Below are positions 28,403 to 37,121 of a stretch of DNA of 64,000 bases, one piece after another; position 1 is the first letter of the stretch; each line of letters begins with the position of its first letter. Origin of the DNA: Brachybacterium ginsengisoli (GTDB taxonomy: Bacteria; Actinomycetota; Actinomycetes; Actinomycetales; Dermabacteraceae); contig NZ_CP023564.1 of the NCBI RefSeq assembly GCF_002407065.1, positions 1,054,001 to 1,118,000 of the forward strand, given 5' to 3'. The position numbers and the translations under genes were made by a program. Below the pieces are notes generated by a model. It searched no databases. It was given only the letters and a program-made list of their open reading frames with translations, and was not told the origin of the DNA.

Positions 28403-29557
28403 ATGTTCGGATCCCGACGCCGCCGCGCGGCCGCCGCGGCCGAGAACGACGTCCCGGAGGTGGAGCTGCCCCGTCCGGGCCCTCTGCACGCGCCGCTCTA
28501 TCTGGTCTCGATGGCCACCTACCCGAACTACGGGGACGAGCTGATCGCCCGGCGCTGGCTCGAGCATCTGGCCAGGAACCGTCCCGAGGACGAGGTCTGG
28601 CTGGACTGCCGCCGCCCGGGGACCGCGAGCGCCCTGTTCGGCGGGATCCACCCGCGTCTCCGCGTGACCGACGCGGTGTTCCGCACCGTCGAGGACTCCC
28701 TGCACGGTTCCCGGCGCAGCGTCGAGGACATCGTGACCACCCTGGGCACACCGCTGTACGACGCCCCGCTGCTGGCCCTGCGGGAGGCGGGGAGCCTGCA
28801 TCTGCTGGGCGGCGGCTTCGTCAACGCGGTGTGGCCGCAGAACGATCTGCTGGTCACCGCCCTGCGTGCCGCGGCCCGGATCAGCGGTGCCCCGCTGATC
28901 GCGACGGGCCAGGGCCTGGCTCCCGTCGGCGCGGAGACCTTCGCAGGATTCGACCACGTCAGCGTGCGCGACGCCCCGAGCGCCGAGCACCTCGGCATCG
29001 CGCGGGGCGTCGACGACGCCTATCTGGTCCAGGACGTGCCGGTGCCGGATCGCTCCGCCCCGACGGAGCTGGTGCTGTGCGTGCAGTCCGACGTGATCGA
29101 CGAGAACGCCTTCGAGCGCCTGCTGGGCCACGTGCGACGCACCGTCGAGGCCTCCGGCATCCCCCGCGACCGGGTCCGGTATGTGGAGGCGCTGCCCGGC
29201 GGGGACCACGCGGGCTTTGCCCGGCTGCAGGATCTCGTCGCGGAGGACGGCTTCCTCCCCTTCACCACGTTCTGGCGCGGGGAGTTCGCACCCGCGGCCC
29301 ATCAGATCTGGATCACCACGCGTTTCCATCACCACCTCGTGGCCTCGCTCCACGGGGCGCGGGGGATCGCGCTGAGCGCCCGTCCGGGCTACTACGACGT
29401 CAAGCACGGCTCCCTGGTCGAGGGCGGCAGCCGATGGGAGATCCAGGACGGCACCGGGCCGGTCCTGGATCTCGCGACCCTGGAGGAGCCGGACTCCGCC
29501 GCCGACCTGGTCCGGGCCAAGCGCGCCGAGGCGGAGCTGCTGTACGGCAGGAGCTGA
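28403..29557 (+). CDS. Polysaccharide pyruvyl transferase family protein (CsaB-like)
   Basis: Cytoplasmic 384-aa protein of the polysaccharide pyruvyl transferase family, which adds a ketal pyruvate from PEP to a sugar of a wall polymer precursor. Typical features: a nucleotide-sugar-enzyme-like N-terminus with YPNYGDELI, LHLLGGGFVNA at about 133-143, VSVRDAPSAEHL near 190, and the C-terminal TTRFHHHLVASLHGARGIAL. It starts one nucleotide after amidase copy 2 (GGGAGG upstream). CsaB in Bacillus makes the ligand for SLH domains, so the context strongly suggests it prepares the anchor for the two SLH amidases. That role is inferred. It ends 5 nt from the convergent kinase gene. Confidence 0.8.
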   Translation: MFGSRRRRAAAAAENDVPEVELPRPGPLHAPLYLVSMATYPNYGDELIARRWLEHLARNRPEDEVWLDCRRPGTASALFGGIHPRLRVTDAVFRTVEDSLHGSRRSVEDIVTTLGTPLYDAPLLALREAGSLHLLGGGFVNAVWPQNDLLVTALRAAARISGAPLIATGQGLAPVGAETFAGFDHVSVRDAPSAEHLGIARGVDDAYLVQDVPVPDRSAPTELVLCVQSDVIDENAFERLLGHVRRTVEASGIPRDRVRYVEALPGGDHAGFARLQDLVAEDGFLPFTTFWRGEFAPAAHQIWITTRFHHHLVASLHGARGIALSARPGYYDVKHGSLVEGGSRWEIQDGTGPVLDLATLEEPDSAADLVRAKRAEAELLYGRS

Positions 29558-29562
29558 CCGGG

Positions 29563-30465
29563 TCAGGCCGGCTGCGACTCCTCGGCCCAGGCGTAGGAGG
29601 TCTGCGTGCCCTGCCGGGTGACCGAGTCGGCGGCGTAGGCGGTGCCGGCCCGCACGGCCGCGAGCACGTCGTCGGAGCCCACCCAGGTGGTGCTGAAGCA
29701 TCCGATGAAGGCATCCCCTGCGCCGGTGGTGTCGAGGGCCTCCACGGTGGGAGCGTCCACGAGCTGCTGACCGCCCGCATGGGCCCAGAGCGCTCCGCGG
29801 GCTCCGAGCGTGACGATGACGTTGGCGATGCCGGCGGCGACCAGCACGTCCGTCGCCTTGGTGATGTCCTCGAGGCTCGCGACGGGCATGCCGGTGAGGA
29901 GCTCGAGCTCGGATTCATTGGGCACCAGGAACTCCACCCCGGAGATCCGGGTGAGGTCGAGCTCGGGGGAGGCGGGAGCGGGGTTGAGCAGCACGGGGAT
30001 GCCGAGCTCCTCCCCGAGGGCGACCGCCGCGTAGACGGTCTCCAGAGGGATCTCGAGCTGCAGGACGATGAGGCTGCATCGGGCGATGTCCTCGCGGGCC
30101 CACTCGACGTCCTCCGGGGTCAGCAGCGCGTTGGCGCCCTTGACGATGATGATCGCGTTGTGGGACTCCGGATCGACGAAGATCGGGGCGACCCCCGAGG
30201 TGGCCTCGGTGCGCAGCACATGCTTCGTGCTGATGCCGTGGTCCTCGAAGTTCTTCAGCGTCGACTCGGCGAAGACGTCGTTCCCGACGCGCGTGACCAT
30301 GACGATCTCAGCGCCGAGGCGGGCAGCCGCGATCGCCTGGTTGGCGCCCTTCCCCCCGCATCCCATGGCGAATCCGGGGGCCTCCACGGTCTCGCCCTCG
30401 GAGGGCATGCGGTGGATGTAGGAGATCAGGTCCACCATGTTGGACCCGATGACGGCGATCGACAT
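29563..30465 (-). CDS. PfkB-family sugar kinase (ribokinase/deoxyribokinase)
   Basis: Ribokinase-like kinase (300 aa). N-terminal substrate motif GGKGANQAIAAARLGAEI (about 36-53) and C-terminal anion-hole motif DTTGAGDAFIGCF with catalytic Asp. It closes an operon with an epimerase, a FucP-type permease and deoC, so phosphorylation of 2-deoxyribose to deoxyribose-5-phosphate is the likely task (DeoK), though ribose remains possible. Starts at ATG 30465, 1 nt after the upstream stop. Confidence 0.85.
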   Translation of the reverse strand: MSIAVIGSNMVDLISYIHRMPSEGETVEAPGFAMGCGGKGANQAIAAARLGAEIVMVTRVGNDVFAESTLKNFEDHGISTKHVLRTEATSGVAPIFVDPESHNAIIIVKGANALLTPEDVEWAREDIARCSLIVLQLEIPLETVYAAVALGEELGIPVLLNPAPASPELDLTRISGVEFLVPNESELELLTGMPVASLEDITKATDVLVAAGIANVIVTLGARGALWAHAGGQQLVDAPTVEALDTTGAGDAFIGCFSTTWVGSDDVLAAVRAGTAYAADSVTRQGTQTSYAWAEESQPA

Positions 30466-30466
30466 G

Positions 30467-31507
30467 TCAGGAGTTCTCTTTCTCGTGGGAGGCGACCAGT
30501 CCGGTGGTCACCGAGTACTTCGCGCTGTGACCGGCCGGGAGGTCGATCAGGGTGCCGCTGCGCTGCGCGGCGAGCCGGCCCTCGGGGCGCGACGTGGCGG
30601 GGAGCACGAACGCCGCGACCTGCTGGTCGGGGTTCGACAGTATCCAGCGGGTGGCGGTGGGGAGCAGCGCGGGGTCGAACCGGGTGAGGAACTCGAAGTC
30701 CTCCGAGCTCCTCATCCGGAAGGTGAGGGGCCCGTCCCCGGTGGGGAGGTCGTCGGCGAAGAAGACGATCTCCGGATCGAAGTCCTCTGCGTCGACCAGG
30801 CTGTCGGCGTCGATGTCGCCGCTGCGCAGGCGCTCGTTCAGCCGTTCCCAGTGCGGGGTCGGGGTCACGTGCGCCGGGATGCTCTCCCGCAGGCGGAAGC
30901 CGCCCTCGGGGATCTCCTGGGTCATCGTCGCGCCCGGGAGGAACCGGTAGTTCAGATGGCACATGTACTGCAGGGGCATCGGCGCGTAGGAGGAGAGGTT
31001 GGTGACCTCGAGGTCGATGTCGAACAGCGCCGATCCGGCCCGCATCGTCACCGCGGGCACGGCGCGGTAGTGGTCGCCGAAGCCCATGACGTGCTCCCGC
31101 GTCGAGCGGATCGTGAGGGAGTCCTCGTCGAGGACGAGCTCGGCGGAGTCCATGTCGGCGCAGGCGAACTCCCCGTGCAGCGGATGGGTGTCCTCAGGGG
31201 AGGGGCAGCCGGCGGCGAGCAGGCCGGAGTGGAACGCGAAGCACCCGTAGGTCTCCACGATCTGCGAGACCTTCCGCGGCTCCTCGAACATGCTGCTCAT
31301 CCGCAGCGACTCCCCGTCGAAGACGGCGTCCCAGATGATCTGGCCGAGGAAGGGCAGCACCTCCAGATGGCCGCGGGAGTTCCGGAGGGTCAGGGACTCG
31401 ACGCCGGTGCGGTACCGGCGCGCGGTGACGGTCCACTCGCCGCCGGTGCACACCGTGCGCTCCGCCTCGCCGAAGTCCTCGCGTCGGAGCTCGAGGGTGA
31501 ACGCCAT
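30467..31507 (-). CDS. DUF4432-type aldose epimerase-like protein
   Basis: 346-aa protein of the galactose-mutarotase-like superfamily, DUF4432 group. Recognisable: LPFLGQIIWDAVFDGESL near residue 50, HSGLLAAGCPSPEDTHPLHG near 92, and NLSSYAPMPLQYMCHLNYRF in the middle. In enterobacterial deoQKPX operons an uncharacterised DeoX sits beside kinase and permease; this gene occupies the equivalent position and may interconvert sugar anomers. ATG 31507 is preceded by GGAGGTGC, which excludes the 10-codon upstream extension. It starts 2 nt after the permease stop. Confidence 0.75.
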   Translation of the reverse strand: MAFTLELRREDFGEAERTVCTGGEWTVTARRYRTGVESLTLRNSRGHLEVLPFLGQIIWDAVFDGESLRMSSMFEEPRKVSQIVETYGCFAFHSGLLAAGCPSPEDTHPLHGEFACADMDSAELVLDEDSLTIRSTREHVMGFGDHYRAVPAVTMRAGSALFDIDLEVTNLSSYAPMPLQYMCHLNYRFLPGATMTQEIPEGGFRLRESIPAHVTPTPHWERLNERLRSGDIDADSLVDAEDFDPEIVFFADDLPTGDGPLTFRMRSSEDFEFLTRFDPALLPTATRWILSNPDQQVAAFVLPATSRPEGRLAAQRSGTLIDLPAGHSAKYSVTTGLVASHEKENS

Positions 31508-31508
31508 G

Positions 31509-32924
31509 TCAGCGCACCTCCGCGGGGGCGGCGTCATCCTGTGCGACGCCGCGGCGGTACAGGTGGCCGAAGAACACGAGCACGGCGCCGAAGCAGAGCA
31601 GGTTCACCAGGAAGCTCAGCTGCATCGAGCCCAGCAGGTCCGAGACGAGGCCCTGGATCGCGGGGACCACGGCGCCGCCGATGATCGACATGACGATGAT
31701 CGCCCCGCCGGTCTCGGTGAACCGCTTGTCCTCGATCACGTCGAGGTTCCGCGCGAAGATGGTCGCCCAGCACGGACCCAGCAGCGCCGAGGCCACGATC
31801 GCCGCGTACACCGCGGTGAAGCTCGGGACGAAGGCGACGTAGAGGATGGCGAGCAGGCCCAGGCTCGCGTAGCCCACCAGCACCAGGTCCGCATTCATCC
31901 GCGTCATGAGGATGTTGGCGACGAACTTGCCGATGAAGAAGGCGATGAACGCTGCGATCAGGTAGTTCGCCGCCGTGCGCTCGTTGACGCTCGGATCCAT
32001 GTCCATCGCGAGGCGGATGGTGAAGGACCACAGGGCGGTCTGCATGCCCACGTAGAGGAACTGCGTGAGGATCCCGGCGCAGAACAGGCGGTTGCGCAGG
32101 AGATGCGAGAGGGTCTCGCCGATGGAGGCCTTGGCCTCGGTCGCGTCCTCGCGCAGCGGCTTGGAGTGCGGGTACTGGGTGATCGCGATGAGCACGATCA
32201 GCACCAGGAGCATCACCAGGATGAGCTTGTACGGGCCGAGGGTCCGCCCGAGGGCCTCGGAGGTGATCGCCATCCGTGCCGCCTCCGTGGGGGCGGCGGC
32301 GATCCGGGCGTGCAGCGCATCGCCGTCGGTGAAGACCAGGAACTTGCCCATCACCGCGCCGCCGAGGAAGCCGACGGCGGTGAAGGTCTGCGAGACGTTC
32401 AGGCGCAGGGTCGCCGTCGAGCGCTCGCCGATCATCGACGAGTACGTGTTCGCGGAGGTCTCCAGGAAGGAGAGGCCGATCGCGATCGAGAACAGCGAGC
32501 CGAGGAACACCGCGTACGTGGCGACCTGCGAGGCGGGGAAGAACAGCACGCAGCCCAGCACGTACACGCTCAGCCCGATGAGGAGGCCGGTCTTGTAGCT
32601 GGTGCGGCGGATGACCCGGCTGGCGGGGATCGCGAGGAGGAAGTATCCGCCGTAGAACGCGGACTGCACGAAGGCGGAGGCGAAGTCCGACAGGGTGAAG
32701 ACGGCCTTGAACTGCGCGATGAGGATGTCGTTCATGCTCGCCGCCATGCCCCACATGGGGAAGCAGATCGACAGCAGGATGAACTGGAACCGCGGTGTGC
32801 GGTCCAGATAGCCGTCGCGGAGCTGACGGGAGCGGTCCTTGATGAGGCCCCAGGAGGTGTTGGCGACGCCCTCCTCCTGCGGTGCGGGACGGGGATCGGT
32901 GCTGGTGCTTGCCACGTCGCTCAC
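31509..32924 (-). CDS. FucP-family sugar:H+ symporter (probable deoxyribose permease)
   Basis: MFS permease of the L-fucose permease group (471 aa), with a cytoplasmic N-terminus and about 12 hydrophobic segments (first: QFILLSICFPMWGMAASMND; also FLETSANTYSSMIG near TM4, a FucP hallmark). DeoP of Salmonella belongs to this group, and the flanking deoC and kinase favour 2-deoxyribose as substrate. Start taken at GTG 32924, overlapping the deoC stop by 4 nt; a GTG three codons later is an alternative. The long open frame beyond is the deoC shadow. Confidence 0.8.
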   Translation of the reverse strand: MSDVASTSTDPRPAPQEEGVANTSWGLIKDRSRQLRDGYLDRTPRFQFILLSICFPMWGMAASMNDILIAQFKAVFTLSDFASAFVQSAFYGGYFLLAIPASRVIRRTSYKTGLLIGLSVYVLGCVLFFPASQVATYAVFLGSLFSIAIGLSFLETSANTYSSMIGERSTATLRLNVSQTFTAVGFLGGAVMGKFLVFTDGDALHARIAAAPTEAARMAITSEALGRTLGPYKLILVMLLVLIVLIAITQYPHSKPLREDATEAKASIGETLSHLLRNRLFCAGILTQFLYVGMQTALWSFTIRLAMDMDPSVNERTAANYLIAAFIAFFIGKFVANILMTRMNADLVLVGYASLGLLAILYVAFVPSFTAVYAAIVASALLGPCWATIFARNLDVIEDKRFTETGGAIIVMSIIGGAVVPAIQGLVSDLLGSMQLSFLVNLLCFGAVLVFFGHLYRRGVAQDDAAPAEVR

Positions 32925-33562
32925 CGTCCCAGCAGGGTCGCGCCGGCGGAGGCCCCGATCCGGTTCGCTCCGGCGGTGACCATGGCCTGGAACGCCTCGG
33001 CGGTGCGGATCCCGCCCGAGGCCTTCACCCCCAGTCGGTCGCCGACGGCGGCGCGCATCGCGGCGACCGCCTCGACGGTCGCCCCGCCGGCGGCGAAGCC
33101 GGTCGAGGTCTTCACGAAGCCGGCACCGGCCTGCTCGGAGGCCTCGCAGGCGCGGGTGATCTCGTCCTCGCTGAGGAGCGCCGTCTCGAGGATGACCTTG
33201 ACCAGGGCGTCCCCGGCGGCCTCGACGACCGCCGCGATGTCGGCGCGGACAGCCTCCCAGTCGCCGTCCCTGACCGCTCCGAGCGAGAGGACCATGTCGA
33301 TCTCGTCGGCGCCGTCGGCGACGGCGGCCGCGGTCTCCGCCGCCTTCACGGCGCTGAGGTGGGCCCCGGAGGGGAAGCCGACCACGGTGCACACCAGCGG
33401 GGGCTGTCCGGCGAGCTGCTCGGCCGCCTGGGCGACTCGGGTGGGGCTCACGCACACGGTGAGGAACCCGTCGTCGATGGCCTCTCGGCACAGTGCGGCG
33501 ACCTGGTCCGCCGTGGCATCGGGGGCCAGCAGCGTGTGGTCGATCAATGATGCGTCGTTCAC
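32921..33562 (-). CDS. deoC: Deoxyribose-phosphate aldolase
   Basis: Class I aldolase (213 aa) splitting 2-deoxyribose-5-phosphate into acetaldehyde and glyceraldehyde-3-phosphate. Residues include the Schiff-base lysine in GAGFVKTSTGF (about 145-155) and the second lysine in GVKASGGIRT; IDHTLLAPDAT is the N-terminal signature. GTG start at 33562 with AAGGAG nine nt upstream. First gene of the deoC-permease-epimerase-kinase operon; a perfect palindrome lies 62-76 nt ahead. Confidence 0.93.
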   Translation of the reverse strand: MNDASLIDHTLLAPDATADQVAALCREAIDDGFLTVCVSPTRVAQAAEQLAGQPPLVCTVVGFPSGAHLSAVKAAETAAAVADGADEIDMVLSLGAVRDGDWEAVRADIAAVVEAAGDALVKVILETALLSEDEITRACEASEQAGAGFVKTSTGFAAGGATVEAVAAMRAAVGDRLGVKASGGIRTAEAFQAMVTAGANRIGASAGATLLGR

Positions 33563-33624
33563 GTCAAACTCCTTTGTCCGGCCCTCAGTCAAGGCCCCGC
33601 AGAGGAGGAGGACAACGGAGAAAC

Positions 33625-33638
33625 GGCACATATGTGCC
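33625..33638. promoter_or_regulatory. Palindromic operator upstream of deoC
   Basis: Perfect 14-bp palindrome GGCACATATGTGCC between the regulator stop (33652) and the deoC start. Its place and symmetry fit the operator of the SorC/DeoR-type regulator encoded next door. Function inferred. Confidence 0.55.
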
Positions 33639-33651
33639 AGTTCGGGGCGGG

Positions 33652-34599
33652 TCAGGCGTAGGCGGCGAGTGCCTCGGCGGTCTCCACATCGGTCACCAGA
33701 TGGTTCGCATAGCGGTTCCCCAGAGCTGCGCGGATCACGGGGATCAGCTCGGTCCCGCAGGCCACGAGCACCGTGCGCTTGATCCGGCGCAGATCCGAGA
33801 GGGTCGGTCCGCTCACCCGCTGGCTGAGCGACGGCGCGACCACCCGCCCCTCGGCGTCGATGAACCGTCCGCAGATCCTGCCCACGGCCTGCTCGGCGAC
33901 CAGTCCGCGCTCCTCCTCGCTCACCAGCGGAGATTCGCTGAGCGCCGAGGCGCTCGGCAGCCCGGCGTCGAACACCGCGATGTCGCAGTCCGCCTGCAGC
34001 GTGAGGATCCGTCGGGTCTGCGGGGAGGTCTCCGCCTCGAGGCGGGCCGCCACCGTCCGGTGCAGGATCGGCTCCTGCAGGGTGTGCAGCGGCAGATCCG
34101 TGCGGGCGGCGAAGGCGCTGAGCGCCGCATCCGGAGCGCCGTCCGGTCCCGCCCCGTCGAGCTGCACCAGGGCGTGGGGTCGCAGGCGCATCCGGACCAT
34201 CGCCTCGAGCACCACCTGGCCGGCGCCCTCCCACCAGAAGCCCACCACGTCGCGATCGGAGGTGGCGTGGCTGTCGAGCATCTCCGCGGCCCCGGTCCCG
34301 AGCGCCCGCCGTCGGTCCATGGGGCCGCGGCCCACGGGCACCACGAGGCGGAGGTCGGTCAGCTCGTAGCGGTCCCGGAGCGTGGTCAGGAGCGTCTGGT
34401 CCGACTCCCGCGGATCGGCGACGACGGTGCGGACGAAGCGCTGCTCCCGGGCGCTGGCGAGCAGCTTCGAGACGTGCGGGCGCGACAGGTGCAGCGCCTC
34501 GGCGACGGCCTGCTGGGACATGCCGCCGAGGTAGTAGAGCTTCGCCGCATCCAGCGCGAGGCGCTGCCGTGGGGTCAGCTCACCGGGCCCCTGCCGCAC
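33652..34599 (-). CDS. SorC/DeoR-type sugar-binding transcriptional regulator
   Basis: 315-aa regulator: N-terminal helix-turn-helix (MSQQAVAEALHLSRPHVSKL, about 27-46) and a SorC-type effector domain (LRLVVPVGRG..., GTGAAEML near 102, RRIKRTVLVACG near the end) that binds phosphorylated sugars. Bacillus DeoR belongs to this group and responds to deoxyribose-5-phosphate, matching the adjacent operon. GTG start 34599, only 9 nt from the purL stop, so some transcription comes from purL; the operator palindrome is 14 nt downstream of its stop. Confidence 0.88.
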   Translation of the reverse strand: MRQGPGELTPRQRLALDAAKLYYLGGMSQQAVAEALHLSRPHVSKLLASAREQRFVRTVVADPRESDQTLLTTLRDRYELTDLRLVVPVGRGPMDRRRALGTGAAEMLDSHATSDRDVVGFWWEGAGQVVLEAMVRMRLRPHALVQLDGAGPDGAPDAALSAFAARTDLPLHTLQEPILHRTVAARLEAETSPQTRRILTLQADCDIAVFDAGLPSASALSESPLVSEEERGLVAEQAVGRICGRFIDAEGRVVAPSLSQRVSGPTLSDLRRIKRTVLVACGTELIPVIRAALGNRYANHLVTDVETAEALAAYA

Positions 34600-34608
34600 C
34601 CCGCCTCA

Positions 34609-36936
34609 TCAGCCGAAGTAGCGGGGCAGGGTGCCCTCGCGCAGCTCCCGCAGCTCGGACGCCGCGAAGCTGCCGACGCCCTCGATCGCCAGGGCGCTCC
34701 CCGTCGTGGCGCCGAGGCGCAGCACCGGCACCCCGTGCTCGTCGGCCAGGGCCGTGAGGCGCTCCTCGTGCCCGGCGGGGACGGCGACCAGCGCCCGGGC
34801 CTGGGACTCGGAGAACAGGGCGGAGGCGAGGTCCACGCCGTCGCGCTCGAGCAGGCTGGCGAGATCGACCTGCGCACCGGTGCCGAAGCGGGTCACGGAC
34901 TCGACCAGCGCCTGGGCGAGGCCGCCCTCGGAGAGGTCGTGCGCCGAGGCGGCGAGGCCCTCGTCGGAGGAGGCGATGAGCACCGCGGCGAGCGAGCGCT
35001 CGGCCTCGAGGTCGACCTGCGGCGGCAGCCCGCCGAGGTGCTGGTGGACCACGTCGGCCCAGGCGGAGCCGGAGAGCTCCTCGCGGGTGGTGCCCAGCAG
35101 CAGCACCGAGAGGTCCTCGTCCTGCCAGCCGGAGGGCGTGCGACGGGCGACGTCCTCGAACACGCCGAGCACGCCGACCACGGGGGTCGGGTGGATCGCG
35201 GAATCGATCTTCCCGGGCTCGCCGGTGGAGTTGTACAGGGAGACGTTGCCGCCGGTGACGGGCACGCCCAGGGTCTCGCAGGCCTCGGCGAGGCCGCCGA
35301 TCGCCTCGACCAGCTGCCACATCGGGCCCGGATCCTCCGGGGAGCCGAAGTTCAGGCAGTCCGTGATCGCGAGCGGCACGGCGCCGGAGGTGGCGACGTT
35401 CCGGTATGCCTCCGCCAGCGCGAGCTGGGCGCCGGTGCGGGGGTCGAGCTTGGTGTACCGGCCGTTGGAGTCCGTGGCGAGCGCGACGCCGCGTCCGGTC
35501 TCCTCGTCGACCCGCAGCACGCCGGCGTCGTCGGGCATGGCGAGCGCGGTGTTGCCGCCGACGTAGCGGTCGTACTGGTCGGTGATCCAGCCCTTCGAGG
35601 CGAGGTTCGGGGAGGCGATCAGCGTGCGCAGCGTCGCCGCGAGCTCCTCGGCGGTGCCGGGGCGGGAGAGGGCCTCGGCGGTGTCCGCCTGGAGGGCGTC
35701 CTGCCAGTCGGGGCGCGCGTAGGGGCGGTCGTAGACCGGGCTGTCGATCGCGACGGTGGCGGGGTCGACGTCCACGATGCGGTGGCCGTGGTGGTCGATG
35801 GTGAGGCGGCCGTCGCCGGTGACCTCGCCGATGACCGCGGCCTCGACGTCCCACTTCGCGGCGATCGCCTGGAACTCGGCGAGCTTGTCCGGGCTCACCA
35901 CGGCCATCATGCGCTCCTGCGACTCGCTCATGAGGATCTCGCCGGCGTTCAGGGTGGGGTCGCGCAGCAGCACCTCCTCGAGGTGGATGTGCATGCCGGA
36001 GCCGCCGTTGGCGGCGAGCTCGCTGGTCGCGCAGGAGATGCCCGCGGCGCCCAGGTCCTGGATGCCTGCGACGGTGCCGGCCGCATACAGCTCGAGGCAG
36101 CACTCGATGAGGACCTTCTCCATGAAGGGGTCGCCCACCTGGACGCTCGGGCGCTTGACCGGGCCGTCCTCCTCGAAGGTCTCCGAGGCGAGGATGGAGG
36201 CGCCGCCGATGCCGTCGCCGCCCGTGCGGGCGCCGAAGAGGACCACCTTGTTGCCGGCGCCGGTCGCGGCGCCGTGGCGGATGTCCTCATGGCGCATCAC
36301 GCCCATGGCGAGAGCGTTGACGAGCGGGTTGGTCTGGTAGGCGGCGTCGAAGACGGTCTCGCCGCCGATGTTCGGCAGGCCGAGGGAGTTCCCGTAGCCG
36401 CCCACGCCGGAGACCACGCCGTGGACCACGCGCTGGGTGTCGGGGTGGTCGATCGCGCCGAAGCGGAGCTGGTCCATGACGGCGACGGGGCGCGCGCCCA
36501 TGGAGATGATGTCGCGGACGATGCCGCCCACGCCGGTCGCGGCACCCTGGTAGGGCTCCACGTAGGAGGGGTGGTTGTGGGACTCGACCTTGAAGGTGAC
36601 CGCCCAGCCGTCGCCGATGTCGACCACGCCGGCGTCCTCGCCCATGCCCACCAGGAGCTTCTCGCGCATCTTCTCGGTGGTGTGCTTTCCGAAGGTGCGC
36701 AGGTGCTTCTTGGAGGACTTGTAGGAGCAGTGCTCCGACCACATCACCGAGTACATGGCGAGCTCCGCGTTGGTGGGGCGGCGCCCCAGCAGCTGGCGAA
36801 TGTTCTCGTACTCGTCCGCCTTCAGGCCGAGCTCCGCGAAGGGCTGGGCCTGGTCGGGGGTCGCGGCGGCGTGATCGACCGTGTCGACCTCCGCGGCCGG
36901 TGCCTGCGAGGGGGCGGGGGCGTTCTCAGCGGTCAT
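34609..36936 (-). CDS. purL: Phosphoribosylformylglycinamidine synthase subunit PurL
   Basis: Small-type FGAM synthase (775 aa), the ATP-dependent synthetase subunit that works with PurQ and PurS (genes at 50.5-51.5 kb). After a 30-residue Ala/Pro/Glu-rich leader comes [35 protein letters not shown] is the conserved catalytic segment (about 66-80), followed by [24 protein letters not shown] 36936 is the first Met after the leader; the open frame beyond is not PurL-like. About 40 aa longer than the Bacillus enzyme, mainly at the N-terminus. Confidence 0.95.
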   Translation of the reverse strand: MTAENAPAPSQAPAAEVDTVDHAAATPDQAQPFAELGLKADEYENIRQLLGRRPTNAELAMYSVMWSEHCSYKSSKKHLRTFGKHTTEKMREKLLVGMGEDAGVVDIGDGWAVTFKVESHNHPSYVEPYQGAATGVGGIVRDIISMGARPVAVMDQLRFGAIDHPDTQRVVHGVVSGVGGYGNSLGLPNIGGETVFDAAYQTNPLVNALAMGVMRHEDIRHGAATGAGNKVVLFGARTGGDGIGGASILASETFEEDGPVKRPSVQVGDPFMEKVLIECCLELYAAGTVAGIQDLGAAGISCATSELAANGGSGMHIHLEEVLLRDPTLNAGEILMSESQERMMAVVSPDKLAEFQAIAAKWDVEAAVIGEVTGDGRLTIDHHGHRIVDVDPATVAIDSPVYDRPYARPDWQDALQADTAEALSRPGTAEELAATLRTLIASPNLASKGWITDQYDRYVGGNTALAMPDDAGVLRVDEETGRGVALATDSNGRYTKLDPRTGAQLALAEAYRNVATSGAVPLAITDCLNFGSPEDPGPMWQLVEAIGGLAEACETLGVPVTGGNVSLYNSTGEPGKIDSAIHPTPVVGVLGVFEDVARRTPSGWQDEDLSVLLLGTTREELSGSAWADVVHQHLGGLPPQVDLEAERSLAAVLIASSDEGLAASAHDLSEGGLAQALVESVTRFGTGAQVDLASLLERDGVDLASALFSESQARALVAVPAGHEERLTALADEHGVPVLRLGATTGSALAIEGVGSFAASELRELREGTLPRYFG

Positions 36937-37006
36937 CGCGGGTTCGGGTCCGTTCGTCACGAGGGCTGGGGGAGCGGCGGGCCGACGGGCCCGACGCGCT
37001 CCTCCC

Positions 37007-37012
37007 AGTCTA
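37007..37012 (-). promoter_or_regulatory. -10 box for purL
   Basis: TAGACT on the minus strand, 70 nt before the purL ATG, in the 185-nt gap after the acyl-CoA oxidase terminator. No good -35. Confidence 0.4.
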
Positions 37013-37078
37013 CGAGCGAGCGACGGGGTGGGGCGCGCCGAGGCGTCTGGTGAGACCAAGGCGGCACCCGCTCCGCCT

Positions 37079-37121
37079 GCACCCGTCCGCTCCCTCCTGC
37101 GCGGAGGGAGCGGGCGGGTGC
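37079..37121 (-). terminator. Terminator abutting the acyl-CoA oxidase stop
   Basis: 19-nt arms (37079-37097, 37103-37121) pair with one wobble around a 5-nt loop. The stem begins directly at the stop codon of the acyl-CoA oxidase gene. Confidence 0.75.

Noticed and set aside
28385..29701. 438-codon minus-strand frame opposite the pyruvyl transferase
   Set aside because: Composition is typical of an antisense shadow in GC-rich DNA; the plus strand has clear family motifs.
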